A DNA stretch of 64,000 nt from Mucilaginibacter gotjawali (GCF_002355435.1 NZ_AP017313.1:1488001-1552000); one strand, 5' to 3'; shown: positions 52,141 through 61,416, counted from the stretch's first letter. Made by a program: numbers and translations. Notes: generated by a model from the sequence alone, not told the origin.

Positions 52141-52863
52141 ATGAAATCAGACCTGGACTCACTTATCGAACTACTTGAAGCGGAAAAGCAATTTCTGAAG
52201 ACATGTATCAAAGACAATACACAGGAGTGGGAATATTTGCACGCGCATTATCATTCAAAAGCTCTATTTAAATTAAACGGCGAACTACGAATCCTCAAAA
52301 AACTAAAGGATCCATTTTATGATGAAAAACTTGAATTGGAAAGAAGTATTGAAATCTTTAAAAAAAGAGATAAAATGGAACTCTATTTACCAGCCGATTC
52401 TTACTATGAAAAATTGATTAAAGAGTACATCGACAAATTGGAAAAACTAAATGAGCGGAAAAGTGAGCCTTTTTATGATGACCAGAAAATAGATGATGCG
52501 CTGTTCAATCTTTTGGAAAAAACAAACGTGGGCTTCGTCCTATATCTTGGCGCGAAAGATAATTTGAGTTTTACATTTGAATTATCAGCCGACAATATAC
52601 TCGAGATTTCTCTTAGTGTGAAAAATGTACTCAACGTCGATTATTTTTTTGGTGATGATGCTGACGATGACGAGATAGGGCCGTTAAATAAATTTAAAGG
52701 TTTAGGATTTTCATTAAATCATACAGGCAATAAGTTGATTTACAAATATGATATGAGCGGTTTTAAAGAAGCCTCGGCGATTAAGATACTGCTTTCGAGG
52801 GCTATATATGATATTTTTACTTATGCTGAATTGGATAAACCAGCAACATTGGTTTACTATTAA
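52141..52863 (+). CDS. Coiled-coil protein of unknown function
   Basis: A 240-residue soluble protein with no signal. The N-terminal 125 residues are charged, helical and probably coiled coil (LIELLEAEKQFLKTCIKDNT, KLELERSIEIFKKRDKMELY, IKEYIDKLEKLNERKSEPFY). The C-terminal part is a small mixed domain (VGFVLYLGAKDNLSFTFELS, AIKILLSRAIYDIFTYAELD) with an acidic patch DDADDDE. Lower GC than its neighbours and no partner genes. Function unknown. Confidence 0.6.
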   Translation: MKSDLDSLIELLEAEKQFLKTCIKDNTQEWEYLHAHYHSKALFKLNGELRILKKLKDPFYDEKLELERSIEIFKKRDKMELYLPADSYYEKLIKEYIDKLEKLNERKSEPFYDDQKIDDALFNLLEKTNVGFVLYLGAKDNLSFTFELSADNILEISLSVKNVLNVDYFFGDDADDDEIGPLNKFKGLGFSLNHTGNKLIYKYDMSGFKEASAIKILLSRAIYDIFTYAELDKPATLVYY

Positions 52864-52947
52864 TATAGCCGAAACGGCCGGGCGTTTTTGATCTCATTGA
52901 AAATAAACAAATCCGAAATCGAAATTCCGAAATCCGAAATAAAGAAA

Positions 52948-53529
52948 TCATATCGTTATCGCAGCCTTCACCAAATAAGGCAAGATGTCTTTCTGAAAAG
53001 AAACAAAGTTTTTGCGCACATCCGAATCACTCACCGAGGTAAATGCAAAGCTGAACACGATACTTTTGCTGCATTTAATTAAAAAGTGCAGCCGCTTTAA
53101 ATAATTTTCCTGTTTGCGCAGTCCGCTTAACTGGCTGAACGCATTTACCAGCATTTCCTCCAGTTCGTTGGATAAGTTTTTAAGAAAAGCCTGCGAATTG
53201 GCCGATTCGCGGATGAAATCCCAGCCGATAAACTCATTGCACACGGTGTAACTGAGGCGGCAGGTTTTCATGATCAGGGTATTTAAATGCGCCTCCTCAT
53301 CATCCTCGTGGGTATTGCTGTGGATCAGGTCGTTAACACTTACCTTAATGTAGTCCATCAGGAGGGAGTGCAAAACATCCTCTTTACTCTCGAAATACTT
53401 ATAAATAGTGGCTTTAGCAATTTTTGCTTTCCTGGCAATTTCGTTAACACTGGTTTTATGATAACCAAATTTGCGAAACAGTTCCTGCGCGGCCCGCTTT
53501 ATACTTTCTTTTATTTTGTCAGCTTCCAT
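52948..53529 (-). CDS. TetR/AcrR-family transcriptional regulator
   Basis: A 193-residue repressor-type protein. The N-terminal helix-turn-helix is AQELFRKFGYHKTSVNEIAR through KAKIAKATIYKYFESKEDVL (residues about 14-52), followed by an all-helical ligand/dimer domain. The target is unknown and no transporter or enzyme gene is adjacent. It is separated from its left and right neighbours by phrase repeats. Confidence 0.9.
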   Translation of the reverse strand: MEADKIKESIKRAAQELFRKFGYHKTSVNEIARKAKIAKATIYKYFESKEDVLHSLLMDYIKVSVNDLIHSNTHEDDEEAHLNTLIMKTCRLSYTVCNEFIGWDFIRESANSQAFLKNLSNELEEMLVNAFSQLSGLRKQENYLKRLHFLIKCSKSIVFSFAFTSVSDSDVRKNFVSFQKDILPYLVKAAITI

Positions 53530-53571
53530 GTATCAATTGGATACAAATATCTAAAATTTAATGAGAATAGT

Positions 53572-53732
53572 AAGGGGTGAGCGGTGAGTTGTGAATGGTG
53601 CGTTGTGAATGGTGAGTAGTGAGGGGTGAGTTTGCGAGTTGTGAATGGTGAGGGCTGGGGTAAGTTGTGAACAATGCGTGGCAAATAACCAACTACTCAC
53701 CACTCACTACTCACCACTCACTATTCATCAAT
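53572..53732. repeat. Inverted GTGAGTGGTGAG-type phrase pair
   Basis: TGAGCGGTGAGTTGTGAATG-type words (53575-53655) and the complementary ACTCACCACTCACTACTCAC and TCACCACTCACTATTC (about 53693-53725) face each other around an about 35-nt middle. The same words, CACTCACTGTTCACCACTCA, occur near 33490 before recJ. Confidence 0.8.
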
Positions 53733-54146
53733 TCAATTCGAAACAAATATCTCAAAGTTACTTACCTCAATGCTGTAGGCTTTGAGCGAGGTTACCGCCG
53801 GCGCTTTAACCGGGTTTCCGCTGGATAGGGCCCATTTGCCGCCGCTACAGGGGTCGGTAACGGTAAAGTTTCCGGCATCAAGGGTAACGGCGCAAAGTTT
53901 TGAAGGATCTACGGTGCTGCAGCGATCGTAAGCGGCGTAACTGCCATCTGCTTCGCGGTACAAAATCAGCCCGGCCACGCCATAGCCATTTACCAGCACC
54001 GCGCCGCCGGGAACATTCAGCGCGCTGAAGCGCGGGTCGGTGGTTGCCGCCTGGAAATTTACGGCAACGTTTGGTATAACGCCCCCGCTTTTTACACACG
54101 AAAGGCAGCTTATTGCGATAGCGGACAGCAGGATCCATTTCCTCAT
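53733..54146 (-). CDS. Lipoprotein, Rieske-like domain without visible cluster ligands
   Basis: A 137-residue protein with a lipobox-like signal (SAIAISCLSCVKSG). The mature part follows the pattern of Sphingobacteria Rieske-like lipoproteins (VPGGAVLVNGYGVAGLILYR, YAAYDRCSTVDP, CSGGKWALSSG), but the paired Cys-x-His ligands for a 2Fe-2S cluster are missing. A Rieske-derived non-redox lipoprotein is one reading. It starts 4 bp before the end of pheS (ATGA) and is probably cotranscribed with it. Confidence 0.6.
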   Translation of the reverse strand: MRKWILLSAIAISCLSCVKSGGVIPNVAVNFQAATTDPRFSALNVPGGAVLVNGYGVAGLILYREADGSYAAYDRCSTVDPSKLCAVTLDAGNFTVTDPCSGGKWALSSGNPVKAPAVTSLKAYSIEVSNFEIFVSN

Positions 54147-55177
54147 ATGATCTCAGTTTTAAATTGCTTCAGAAAGCGAACATCGTTCTCAGAGAATAAA
54201 CGCAGATCGCGTATCACATATTTTAAGTTGGCAATTCTTTCTATCCCCATACCGAAAGCGAAGCCGGTGTATTTTTTGCTGTCGATATTGCAGTTCTCCA
54301 AAACGTTGGGGTCAACCATACCACAACCCAATATCTCCACCCAGCCGGTGTATTTGCACATGTTGCAACCTGCGCCCTTACAAATAGTGCAGGAGATATC
54401 CATTTCGGCCGATGGCTCAGTAAAAGGGAAATAAGATGGCCTGAAGCGTACTTTAAAATCAGCCCCGTAAAGTTCCTGCACAAAATGATAAAGGGTTTGT
54501 TTCAAATCTGCGAACGATACGTTTTCATCAATATACAAACCTTCCACCTGGTGAAAAAAGCAATGCGCCCGGGCCGAAATGGCCTCGTTGCGGTAAACCC
54601 TGCCCGGCATAATAGCCCGGAACGGCGGTTTGCCGTTTTCCATCATCCGTACCTGTACCGATGAAGTATGGGTGCGCAGCGCGATATCATCCTTGCCGCT
54701 GTTCTTTTTAATAAAGAAAGTATCCTGCATATCTCTTGCCGGATGTTCTTCAGGGAAGTTTAAGGCAGAGAAATTATGCCAGTCGTCTTCAATTTCGGGC
54801 CCTTCGGCCACTACGAAGCCTAACCTTTTAAAAATATCAATGATCTCAATTCTTACCAGGGATAAGGGATGACGGGAGCCGGTGTTAAATCCATCTCCGG
54901 GAAGCGTAAGGTCAAGTCCTAAGTCTTCAGTCTTCAGTCCTGAGTCAAAAGTTTCCTTAACTTCATTGTATTTTGCTTCAGCCAGCTGTTTAAACTGGTT
55001 TAAAACTTTCCCGAACGTACGTTTTTCTTCAGTGCCGACAGTTTTAAACTGTTCAAAAAGATCTTTTATAACGCCTTTGGTCCCTAAAAATTTAATGCGG
55101 AAGGTTTCCAGTTCTTCGGCATTAGCTGCTAAAAAAGCGTTGATCTCTTTGGTATATTGGTCTATTTTATCTTGCAT
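54143..55177 (-). CDS. pheS: Phenylalanyl-tRNA synthetase alpha subunit
   Basis: A 344-residue subunit. The N-terminal coiled coil leads into the class II core: HPLSLVRIEIIDIFKRLGFV with VAEGPEIEDDWHNFSALNFP near residue 130, motif 2 AIMPGRVYRNEAISARAHC near 195, and GCGMVDPNVLENCNIDSKKY with GFAFGMGIERIANLKYVIRD (motif 3) at the end. A linker segment near residues 79-90 (DSGLKTEDLGLD) is coded by a CTTCAGTC-type phrase, which is unusual inside an essential gene. The start ATG directly abuts the PIN toxin stop. pheT is not in the window. Confidence 0.95.
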   Translation of the reverse strand: MQDKIDQYTKEINAFLAANAEELETFRIKFLGTKGVIKDLFEQFKTVGTEEKRTFGKVLNQFKQLAEAKYNEVKETFDSGLKTEDLGLDLTLPGDGFNTGSRHPLSLVRIEIIDIFKRLGFVVAEGPEIEDDWHNFSALNFPEEHPARDMQDTFFIKKNSGKDDIALRTHTSSVQVRMMENGKPPFRAIMPGRVYRNEAISARAHCFFHQVEGLYIDENVSFADLKQTLYHFVQELYGADFKVRFRPSYFPFTEPSAEMDISCTICKGAGCNMCKYTGWVEILGCGMVDPNVLENCNIDSKKYTGFAFGMGIERIANLKYVIRDLRLFSENDVRFLKQFKTEII

Positions 55178-55594
55178 TTATAATTTTCTTAAAAATTGTT
55201 CGGCTGTTAAAACCGGTATGGTTGAATGTTTGTAGTCTTTAATATTACGAGTGATGATGGCGTCACAATGATAGCGCTCGGCGATGAAAAATTGCATTGC
55301 GTCTTCAAAATCCGGGAAATCGCTTGCTAATGCTATATCCACGATGTCACCTTCAAGGGGCAGAATTTTTACTGCCTTTATTAAGTCAGCTATTTTTTTT
55401 CTGCTGGCCTTTGCACCGATCTGCCTGGATAACAAATAATAAATGTTTGCAATGATCAATGCCGACGTGTTAAGCACAATATCATTTTTGAAACATTCCA
55501 TGATCAAGATCTCCGAATAAAAATGAAAAGGATCTCGATTTAAAAGTAAGTCCAATAGAACATCGCTATCGGCAAATAAACGCTTAAAGACCAT
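55178..55594 (-). CDS. PIN-domain protein (VapC-like toxin)
   Basis: A 138-residue PIN-fold RNase candidate. The acidic residues appear in LFADSDVLLDLLLNRDPFHF near residue 6, KADLIKAVK-region EGDIVDIALASDFPDFEDAM near residue 85 and CDAIITRNIKDYKH near 112. It overlaps the RHH-type antitoxin gene by 11 bp. Its stop codon directly precedes the pheS ATG with no gap. VapC-type toxins cut tRNA or rRNA, but the target here is unknown. Confidence 0.85.
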   Translation of the reverse strand: MVFKRLFADSDVLLDLLLNRDPFHFYSEILIMECFKNDIVLNTSALIIANIYYLLSRQIGAKASRKKIADLIKAVKILPLEGDIVDIALASDFPDFEDAMQFFIAERYHCDAIITRNIKDYKHSTIPVLTAEQFLRKL

Positions 55595-55868
55595 ACTTTT
55601 CCTTTAAGTATTCATATTTCAAGTCTTTATAATCCACGTTTGCTGGCAAATCAATTTTTGTTTTTATTGAAAGATCTTTTATCCATCCAGGTATTTCTAC
55701 ATTCTTGTATTTTTCCAATATGGGATCGGTTGGATTTTCCTTTTTTGGAAATTCATTGATAAGCCTTTTAAATAGCCTGGATACACTGGTGTTATTTTCA
55801 GACGCCAGATGCTTTGCTAAATTTATGGTATCTTCATCTACACTTAGGGTGAGTTTTGTCGTTGCCAT
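55584..55868 (-). CDS. Ribbon-helix-helix antitoxin (DUF6364-like)
   Basis: A 94-residue protein with an N-terminal RHH-type segment (MATTKLTLSVDEDTINLAKH and ASENNTSVSRLFKRLINEFP) and a toxin-binding C-terminal tail (YKDLKYEYLKEKYGL). It precedes and overlaps the PIN gene. Two perfect 12-bp direct repeats flank its -7 element, which suits autorepression by an RHH dimer. Confidence 0.8.
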   Translation of the reverse strand: MATTKLTLSVDEDTINLAKHLASENNTSVSRLFKRLINEFPKKENPTDPILEKYKNVEIPGWIKDLSIKTKIDLPANVDYKDLKYEYLKEKYGL

Positions 55869-55875
55869 ATCACAT

Positions 55876-55910
55876 TAATTTATACGTGCAAATATAAATA
55901 ATTTATACGT
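55876..55910 (-). promoter_or_regulatory. Promoter with flanking 12-bp direct repeats (RHH operator)
   Basis: TAATTTATACGT occurs at 55876-55887 and again at 55899-55910 (plus-strand view), 23 bp start to start. Between them CAAATATA (55889-55896) is the minus-strand -7 element TATATTTG, 20 nt before the antitoxin ATG. Perfect direct repeats bracketing a -7 element in front of an RHH antitoxin gene are what an autoregulated module needs. Confidence 0.75.
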
Positions 55911-55912
55911 AA

Positions 55913-57103
55913 CTATTTAATCACCCCCAGTTCTTTTCCCACCTTGGTAAACGCTGCGATAGCTTTATCCAAATGCTCCGTATTATGCGCTGCCGAAATC
56001 TGCACCCTGATCCGTGCTTTCCCTTGCGGAACTACCGGGTAGTAAAAACCGATTACATAAATGCCTTCTTCCAGCATTTTGGCCGCAAATTCCTGGGCAA
56101 GTTTTGCATCGTACAACATCACCGGTACAATAGGATGTACGCCCGGTTTAATATCAAAACCGGCCTCGGTTATCTTTTTGCGGAAATACTGCGTATTGGT
56201 TTCTAGTTTATCGCGCAGGTCGGTAGTTTCGCTCAGCATGTTCAACACCGCTATCGAAGCCCCGGTGATGGAGGGCGCAAGGGTGTTTGAAAATAAGTAC
56301 GGGCGCGAACGCTGGCGCAGCATATCAATGATCTCTTTACGGCCGGATGTAAAACCGCCGGATGCGCCACCCAGGGCTTTGCCCAAAGTACCGGTAATAA
56401 TATCAATTTTCCCCATCACATTATGGTGCTCATGCGTGCCACGGCCAGTTTTGCCCATAAAGCCGGAACAATGGCTCTCGTCAATCATTACCAGTGCATT
56501 ATATTGTTCGGCTAAAGCGCAAATTTTGTCCAGTTGGGCAACGGTGCCGTCCATACTAAAAGCGCCGTCGGTAACAATAATGCGGTGGCGGCAGCTAACT
56601 GTTGCTTTCAGTTTTTCTTCCAGGTCGGCCATGTCATCATGTTTATAACGCTGGCGTTGTGCTTTGCACAGGCGCACACCGTCAATAATAGACGCGTGAT
56701 TTAGCTCGTCCGAAATAATGGCGTCCTGCTCGTTAAACAAGGGCTCAAAAACACCGCCGTTGGCATCAAAGGCAGCGGCGTACAGTATTGTATCTTCTGT
56801 CCCTAAAAATTCAGCGATCTTTTTTTCAAGTTCTTTATGAATATCCTGTGTGCCGCAAATAAAACGAACTGATGATAAACCATAGCCATGGGTGTCCAAT
56901 GCTTCTTTTGCTGCCGCGATAACCTTTGGATGGCTGGACAGGCCAAGGTAATTGTTTGCACAAAAGTTGATGACATGCTGGCCGCCCTGTACAGTAATGT
57001 CGGCGCCCTGTGGCGATGTAATTATTCTTTCCCGTTTATATAAACCTGCGGTTTCAATATCAGCAAGCTCCTGCTGCAAAACCGGCTTTAGTGTGTTATA
57101 CAT
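55913..57103 (-). CDS. kbl: Glycine C-acetyltransferase (2-amino-3-ketobutyrate CoA ligase)
   Basis: A 396-residue PLP-dependent alpha-oxoamine synthase that converts 2-amino-3-ketobutyrate and CoA to glycine and acetyl-CoA in threonine breakdown. [20 protein letters not shown] near residue 47, [20 protein letters not shown] near 77, [19 protein letters not shown] near 203 and the PLP Lys in [20 protein letters not shown] near 235 are present. AONS/BioF or SPT-type relatives are less likely given length and the [16 protein letters not shown] motif. threonine dehydrogenase is not adjacent. Confidence 0.9.
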   Translation of the reverse strand: MYNTLKPVLQQELADIETAGLYKRERIITSPQGADITVQGGQHVINFCANNYLGLSSHPKVIAAAKEALDTHGYGLSSVRFICGTQDIHKELEKKIAEFLGTEDTILYAAAFDANGGVFEPLFNEQDAIISDELNHASIIDGVRLCKAQRQRYKHDDMADLEEKLKATVSCRHRIIVTDGAFSMDGTVAQLDKICALAEQYNALVMIDESHCSGFMGKTGRGTHEHHNVMGKIDIITGTLGKALGGASGGFTSGRKEIIDMLRQRSRPYLFSNTLAPSITGASIAVLNMLSETTDLRDKLETNTQYFRKKITEAGFDIKPGVHPIVPVMLYDAKLAQEFAAKMLEEGIYVIGFYYPVVPQGKARIRVQISAAHNTEHLDKAIAAFTKVGKELGVIK

Positions 57104-57230
57104 ATTGTAGATTTTAGAGGGGCAAAATTAATAATTAAAGATTATCCGGCCGGAGTAAATAAAATTAAAGATCATATAAATCGCATTCTATCAAACATTT
57201 TACCGCCAATATTTATTTAATGTTAACACT

Positions 57231-59704
57231 ATGAAAAAAACCATACTCTTCGCTGTTTTAGCCCTCTCCACTTTTAATTGCTTTGCACAACAATTTGCAT
57301 TGTCGGGTCATATAACCGGTGGTCGGAATCTACCCATTCCGTTTGCCTCTGTTTATATCAAAAATTCAACTTATGGTACCACCGCCAATGAAAATGGCGA
57401 TTATATGTTTAAGCTCAGGCCAGGCACTTATGATATTGTTTACCGGGTTGTTGGCTTTAAAGAGGATGTTGAAAGGATTAGTATTTCTGCCGGGCACGTT
57501 GAACATAATGTGCAACTGACCGCTGAACCATTTGAATTAAAACCGGTTATATCGAAGGAAACAAATAAAAACGACCCGGCGTATGATATTATGCACCATG
57601 TGGTCGATAAACGAAAATTTTATCTTAATGAAGTTAAGTCATACCAATGCGCCATATACGTTAAAGGCGTAAAAAAATCATTACTGTGCCAAAAACGCTT
57701 TTAGATAAGGGGATGGCAAAGCTGCTTGGCCTCGATACCAGCGGAAAAGGAATAGCTTACCAGTCGGAATCACTATCAACCTATAGTTTTAAACAGAAGG
57801 ATGAAGTAAAAGAGATCTTCGCCGCTTCAAAGGTATCGGGTTCAAACCCGCCTTTTGGCTATAATAAAGCGTCGGACCTGCAGGTAAATTTTTATAAAAA
57901 CCTGTTTTACATCAATGGCCTTAGCACCCATGGTTTTGTTTCACCGGTAAGTACCTACGCTTTTAAATATTATAAGTTTAAATTATTAGGCACGATATCG
58001 GAAGACGGAAAACAGATAGATAAAATCCAGGTGCAAACCCGCATTGGCAAAGCCTTGTCATTTACCGGAAGTATTTATATTATTGAGGGTGACTGGAGGA
58101 TTTATGGGGTTGATCTGTATTTAACCAAAGCACTAAATAACCTCAATTTTGTTGATACCTTAAGGGTTACCCAGCAATACATCCCTGTTGGAAACACCTG
58201 GGAGCCCTTGTCGTTTCAATACAGTTACAACGGGAATGTTAACGGCTTAAGGTTTAGCGGTTATTACCTGGGCATAAACAATAATTACAAAATAGATACC
58301 GTATTTAAGGAAAACTATTTTAACGGTGAAATTTTGCACGTGGATACCGAAGCAAACAAAAGAAGTGCAGCATTTTGGGCGGATAAACGCCCGGTACCTT
58401 TAACATCCCCTGAAGTAAAAAATTATAAAACACGCGATAGTATTGCCAAATTGCAGGAGTCAAAAACCTACCAGGATTCAATTCAGCGTGATGAGAATAA
58501 GTTTGCCTTATTACCTTACCTGGTAGATGGCTACCTGGCCACCTATAAAAATCATAAGGATTCGCTTTTCGTTTTCCCGTTATTGCAAACAGTTTATTAC
58601 AACACGGTTGAGGGGTGGGGGATTAATTTGAAAGGCAGTTTTACAAAAACATTTGAGGATAACCGGTCGTTCAGTGTGTCGCCAGCCCTTCGATACGGAA
58701 CTGCTGACAAAATGTTCAGCGCAAATATTCATTCAAGTTATACATATGACCCTGATAATGTCGGCAAGTTTTTTGTAGATTTTGGCAGTGATGTGCCCGA
58801 CCTGAACACTTTGGGCACCCGTTCACTTTATTTTAATACGTTAAGTACCCTTATCAGCGAACAGAACTTTGTAAAGTATTATCGTTCGGTATTTGCAAAT
58901 TTCGGATACCAGCGCGAACTCACAAACGGTATTTTGTGGACGGCCAATTTATCGTATGCCGACCGGACACAGCTATACAATACCTCCTTCAACCATATTT
59001 TTACGTATTCGCATCTGCGGTATACTTCAAACAATCCTTTAGCGCCGGATGCCCCGCAGGACGACCATTCCATATTATTTCCCGAAAACCAGGCGCTTAC
59101 TTTTAATACGTCATTAAGGTTTACTTTCGATCAGCAATATATTACCCGGCCAACCGGTAAGGTTTATTTGCCATCGGATTACCCGGTAATTACCGTTAAT
59201 TACCGGAAAGGAATAAATAACGTACTGGGTTCGGATGTTAATTACGATTTTGTTGCCATTGATATCACTGATGAACGCCTTGCGGTTGGTTTGCTGGGGC
59301 ATTCGGCATTTAAAATTAAAGCCGGTGCGTTTTTTAACAACCGGAATCTATACTTTATGGATTACAACCATTTTATAGGCAATGAGGGAACATCGTCAGA
59401 TCCAACTTATGTAGGGAGCTTCCATTTTTTGCCGTTTTATACGTTCAGCACCAAAGATCCTTTTCTTGAGTTTCATTTCCAGCATAATTTCGGCGGCGCG
59501 ATATTTGACAATGTGCCTTTTTTACGAAGACTTAAATTAGAAGAAATTGTCGGCGCTAATTATCTTACCGAAAAGAACAATCCTTATTATTCAGAATTCT
59601 ATTTTGGCATCAAACGCTTACAATTTGGCGCCGACTATGGCGTAGCTTACCAGGGTAATAAAAAATACCTGCAGGGTTTCAGGATATTTTATGGCTTGAA
59701 GTAG
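57231..59704 (+). CDS. DUF5686-type outer-membrane protein with CarboxypepD_reg-like domain, frameshifted
   Basis: Together 824 residues when one A is added in the A7 run 57671-57677, giving KGVKKIITVPKTLLDKGMAK. The first frame, 57231-57704, has a signal peptide (ending CFAQ) and a CarboxypepD_reg-like plug domain (LSGHITGGRNLPIPFASVYI, TYGTTANENGDYMFKLRPGT). The second, 57686-59704, is a beta-rich DUF5686-type domain with repeated aromatic strands and the ending YLQGFRIFYGLK, as expected for an outer-membrane barrel. Function unknown; many sit beside TonB-dependent systems, but none is here. Confidence 0.85.
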
Positions 59705-59800
59705 ATGTTTAGTGAGTGGTGGATTAAGTTAATTGAGTGGGTAATTGAACAACCAACCCAATCAACTTCATCTAACTATTCAACTTAATCAACCAAATCA
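59705..59800. repeat. AATTGAGTGG phrase pair upstream of trhO
   Basis: AGTGAGTGGTGGATTAAGTT with AATTGAGTGGG, followed by the complementary CAACTTAATCAACCAAATCAC. The same words as in 4754-4802. Confidence 0.7.
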
Positions 59801-59801
59801 C

Positions 59802-59809
59802 TATATTTG
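59802..59809 (+). promoter_or_regulatory. -7 element (TATATTTG) of trhO
   Basis: TATATTTG fits TAnnTTTG and lies 40 nt before the trhO ATG, just after the phrase repeats. No clear -33 match. Confidence 0.5.
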
Positions 59810-59849
59810 CGCCTCATTTAACACTGTTTGAAGCAGTATCAATGATTTT

Positions 59850-60818
59850 ATGGCAAAGTATAATACACTACTGTACTATTGTTACTCAACAATAGCAGAT
59901 GCGGAGCAGTATGCGACCGATCATTTAAAATTCTGTAAAAATTTAGGTTTAACCGGCCGCATTATCGTTGCCGAAGAAGGTTTGAACGGTACTGTTTCAG
60001 GTTCTGCTGAATCCTGCAAAACTTACATGGATACGCTGCATGCCGACCCGCGCTTTGCAGGTATTGATTTTAAGGTTGATGAAGTGGAGGAGCCTTCGTT
60101 CATCAAAATGCATGTGCGTTATAAATCGGAGATCGTTCACTCCGGCCTCCGCGATCCTAATATCATCAATCCCCAATTACAAACAGGCAAACACCTTGAT
60201 CCGAAAGATTTTTTGGCGATGAAAGATGATGAAGATGTGGTGATCCTGGATGTGCGCTCCAATTACGAGCACAATTTAGGCCGGTTTAAAAATGCCATTA
60301 CGCTTGATATTGACAATTTCAGGGATTTTCCGGAAAAAATAAATGAACTGGCCCAATACAAGGACAAAAAAATATTAACCTATTGCACCGGCGGCATCAA
60401 ATGCGAAAAAGCTTCGGCATTGCTGTTGCACGAAGGTTTTAAAGATGTTTACCAGTTGCATGGCGGCATCATCAAATATGGTAAGGAAGCCGGCGGCGAG
60501 GATTTTGAGGGGAAGTGCTATGTTTTTGATAACCGGCTTTCGGTGGATGTGAACCACGTTAACCCGGTAGTGATATCCACCTGTTTTAATTGCGGCAAAA
60601 TCACCCATAAAATGATCAACTGCGCTAACCCCGAGTGCAACGAACACTTTACCCAATGCGATGAATGCGGCGACAAAATGGAAGGCTGCTGCAGCGATGC
60701 CTGCAAGGCACACCCGCGCAAAAGGGAATATGACGGTACAGGGTATTATGTAAAGGTGCCGCAGCCGGTAAATGTTGATAAAAAAAGGAAAATTGTTACT
60801 CAGATGCTTAATGAGTAG
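59850..60818 (+). CDS. trhO: tRNA uridine-5-oxyacetic acid-type hydroxylase TrhO (rhodanese domain)
   Basis: A 322-residue YceA-family protein that hydroxylates wobble U34 in tRNA. The N-terminal part has TGRIIVAEEGLNGTVSGS. The rhodanese domain holds the active-site loop YCTGGIKCEKASALLL near residue 181, with the catalytic Cys. The C-terminal Cys-rich zinc-like segment, CFNCGKITHKMINCANPECN with CDECGDKMEGCCSDACKAHP, is typical of the family. Alone in direction and with its own -7 element. Confidence 0.92.
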   Translation: MAKYNTLLYYCYSTIADAEQYATDHLKFCKNLGLTGRIIVAEEGLNGTVSGSAESCKTYMDTLHADPRFAGIDFKVDEVEEPSFIKMHVRYKSEIVHSGLRDPNIINPQLQTGKHLDPKDFLAMKDDEDVVILDVRSNYEHNLGRFKNAITLDIDNFRDFPEKINELAQYKDKKILTYCTGGIKCEKASALLLHEGFKDVYQLHGGIIKYGKEAGGEDFEGKCYVFDNRLSVDVNHVNPVVISTCFNCGKITHKMINCANPECNEHFTQCDECGDKMEGCCSDACKAHPRKREYDGTGYYVKVPQPVNVDKKRKIVTQMLNE

Positions 60819-60837
60819 TTTGGCCCAAAAACTTATT

Positions 60838-61416
60838 ATGAGAACGCTATTAGCCGCCGCTTTCTGTTTTCTATTGGGAGGTAGCCTGTTTGCGCAAACA
60901 AGCGACCAAAAGCTAAAGCAACTATTATCCTATTCAACCAAAACGCAAATTGACTCAGCCCAATTTTTTGCGGCTCTTAAAATTTTCGAGGAGTGCGAGG
61001 CAAATCATGAACTTGACATTTCAATGAGGGGCGAAAGTGACGATAATACATTCCATGATTCTGTGTTAAAAATATTTGGAATTATTTGCCTAAAAAGTGA
61101 TGGCACTTATGCGGTAGATCAATACATTAAATTTGTCAGGCGTAATCTGGGGTCGGCAAACGAAGAGATTTCTTACGTATTTGAAAGAATCTTTGAAAAG
61201 TATCCCGGTTATACGCTCAAGAAAATCTCCGTAGATAAAGCATTGCTCGACAGTGTTGAATGGGGCTTTGTCAATAATCATTACCACGATTTAGCCTCAA
61301 AAAATTGCAAGGCCGTACTATTTAAAGCAGTCCCATCAATAAAAGCACTTTACCCGCTTTACAAAAAGCAAATCGACTACATATTAGCCAGCGCTAAGAG
61401 CGATATAAAAGAGTAA
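60838..61416 (+). CDS. Small exported protein of unknown function
   Basis: A 192-residue protein from ATG 60838 with a signal peptide (MRTLLAAAFCFLLGGSLFAQ). The mature part is helical (QFFAALKIFEECEANHELDI, YVFERIFEKYPGYTLKKISV, LYPLYKKQIDYILASAKSDI) with no known motif. It follows trhO after 19 bp. An earlier start at 60772 overlaps trhO and would hide the signal. Function unknown. Confidence 0.6.
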   Translation: MRTLLAAAFCFLLGGSLFAQTSDQKLKQLLSYSTKTQIDSAQFFAALKIFEECEANHELDISMRGESDDNTFHDSVLKIFGIICLKSDGTYAVDQYIKFVRRNLGSANEEISYVFERIFEKYPGYTLKKISVDKALLDSVEWGFVNNHYHDLASKNCKAVLFKAVPSIKALYPLYKKQIDYILASAKSDIKE

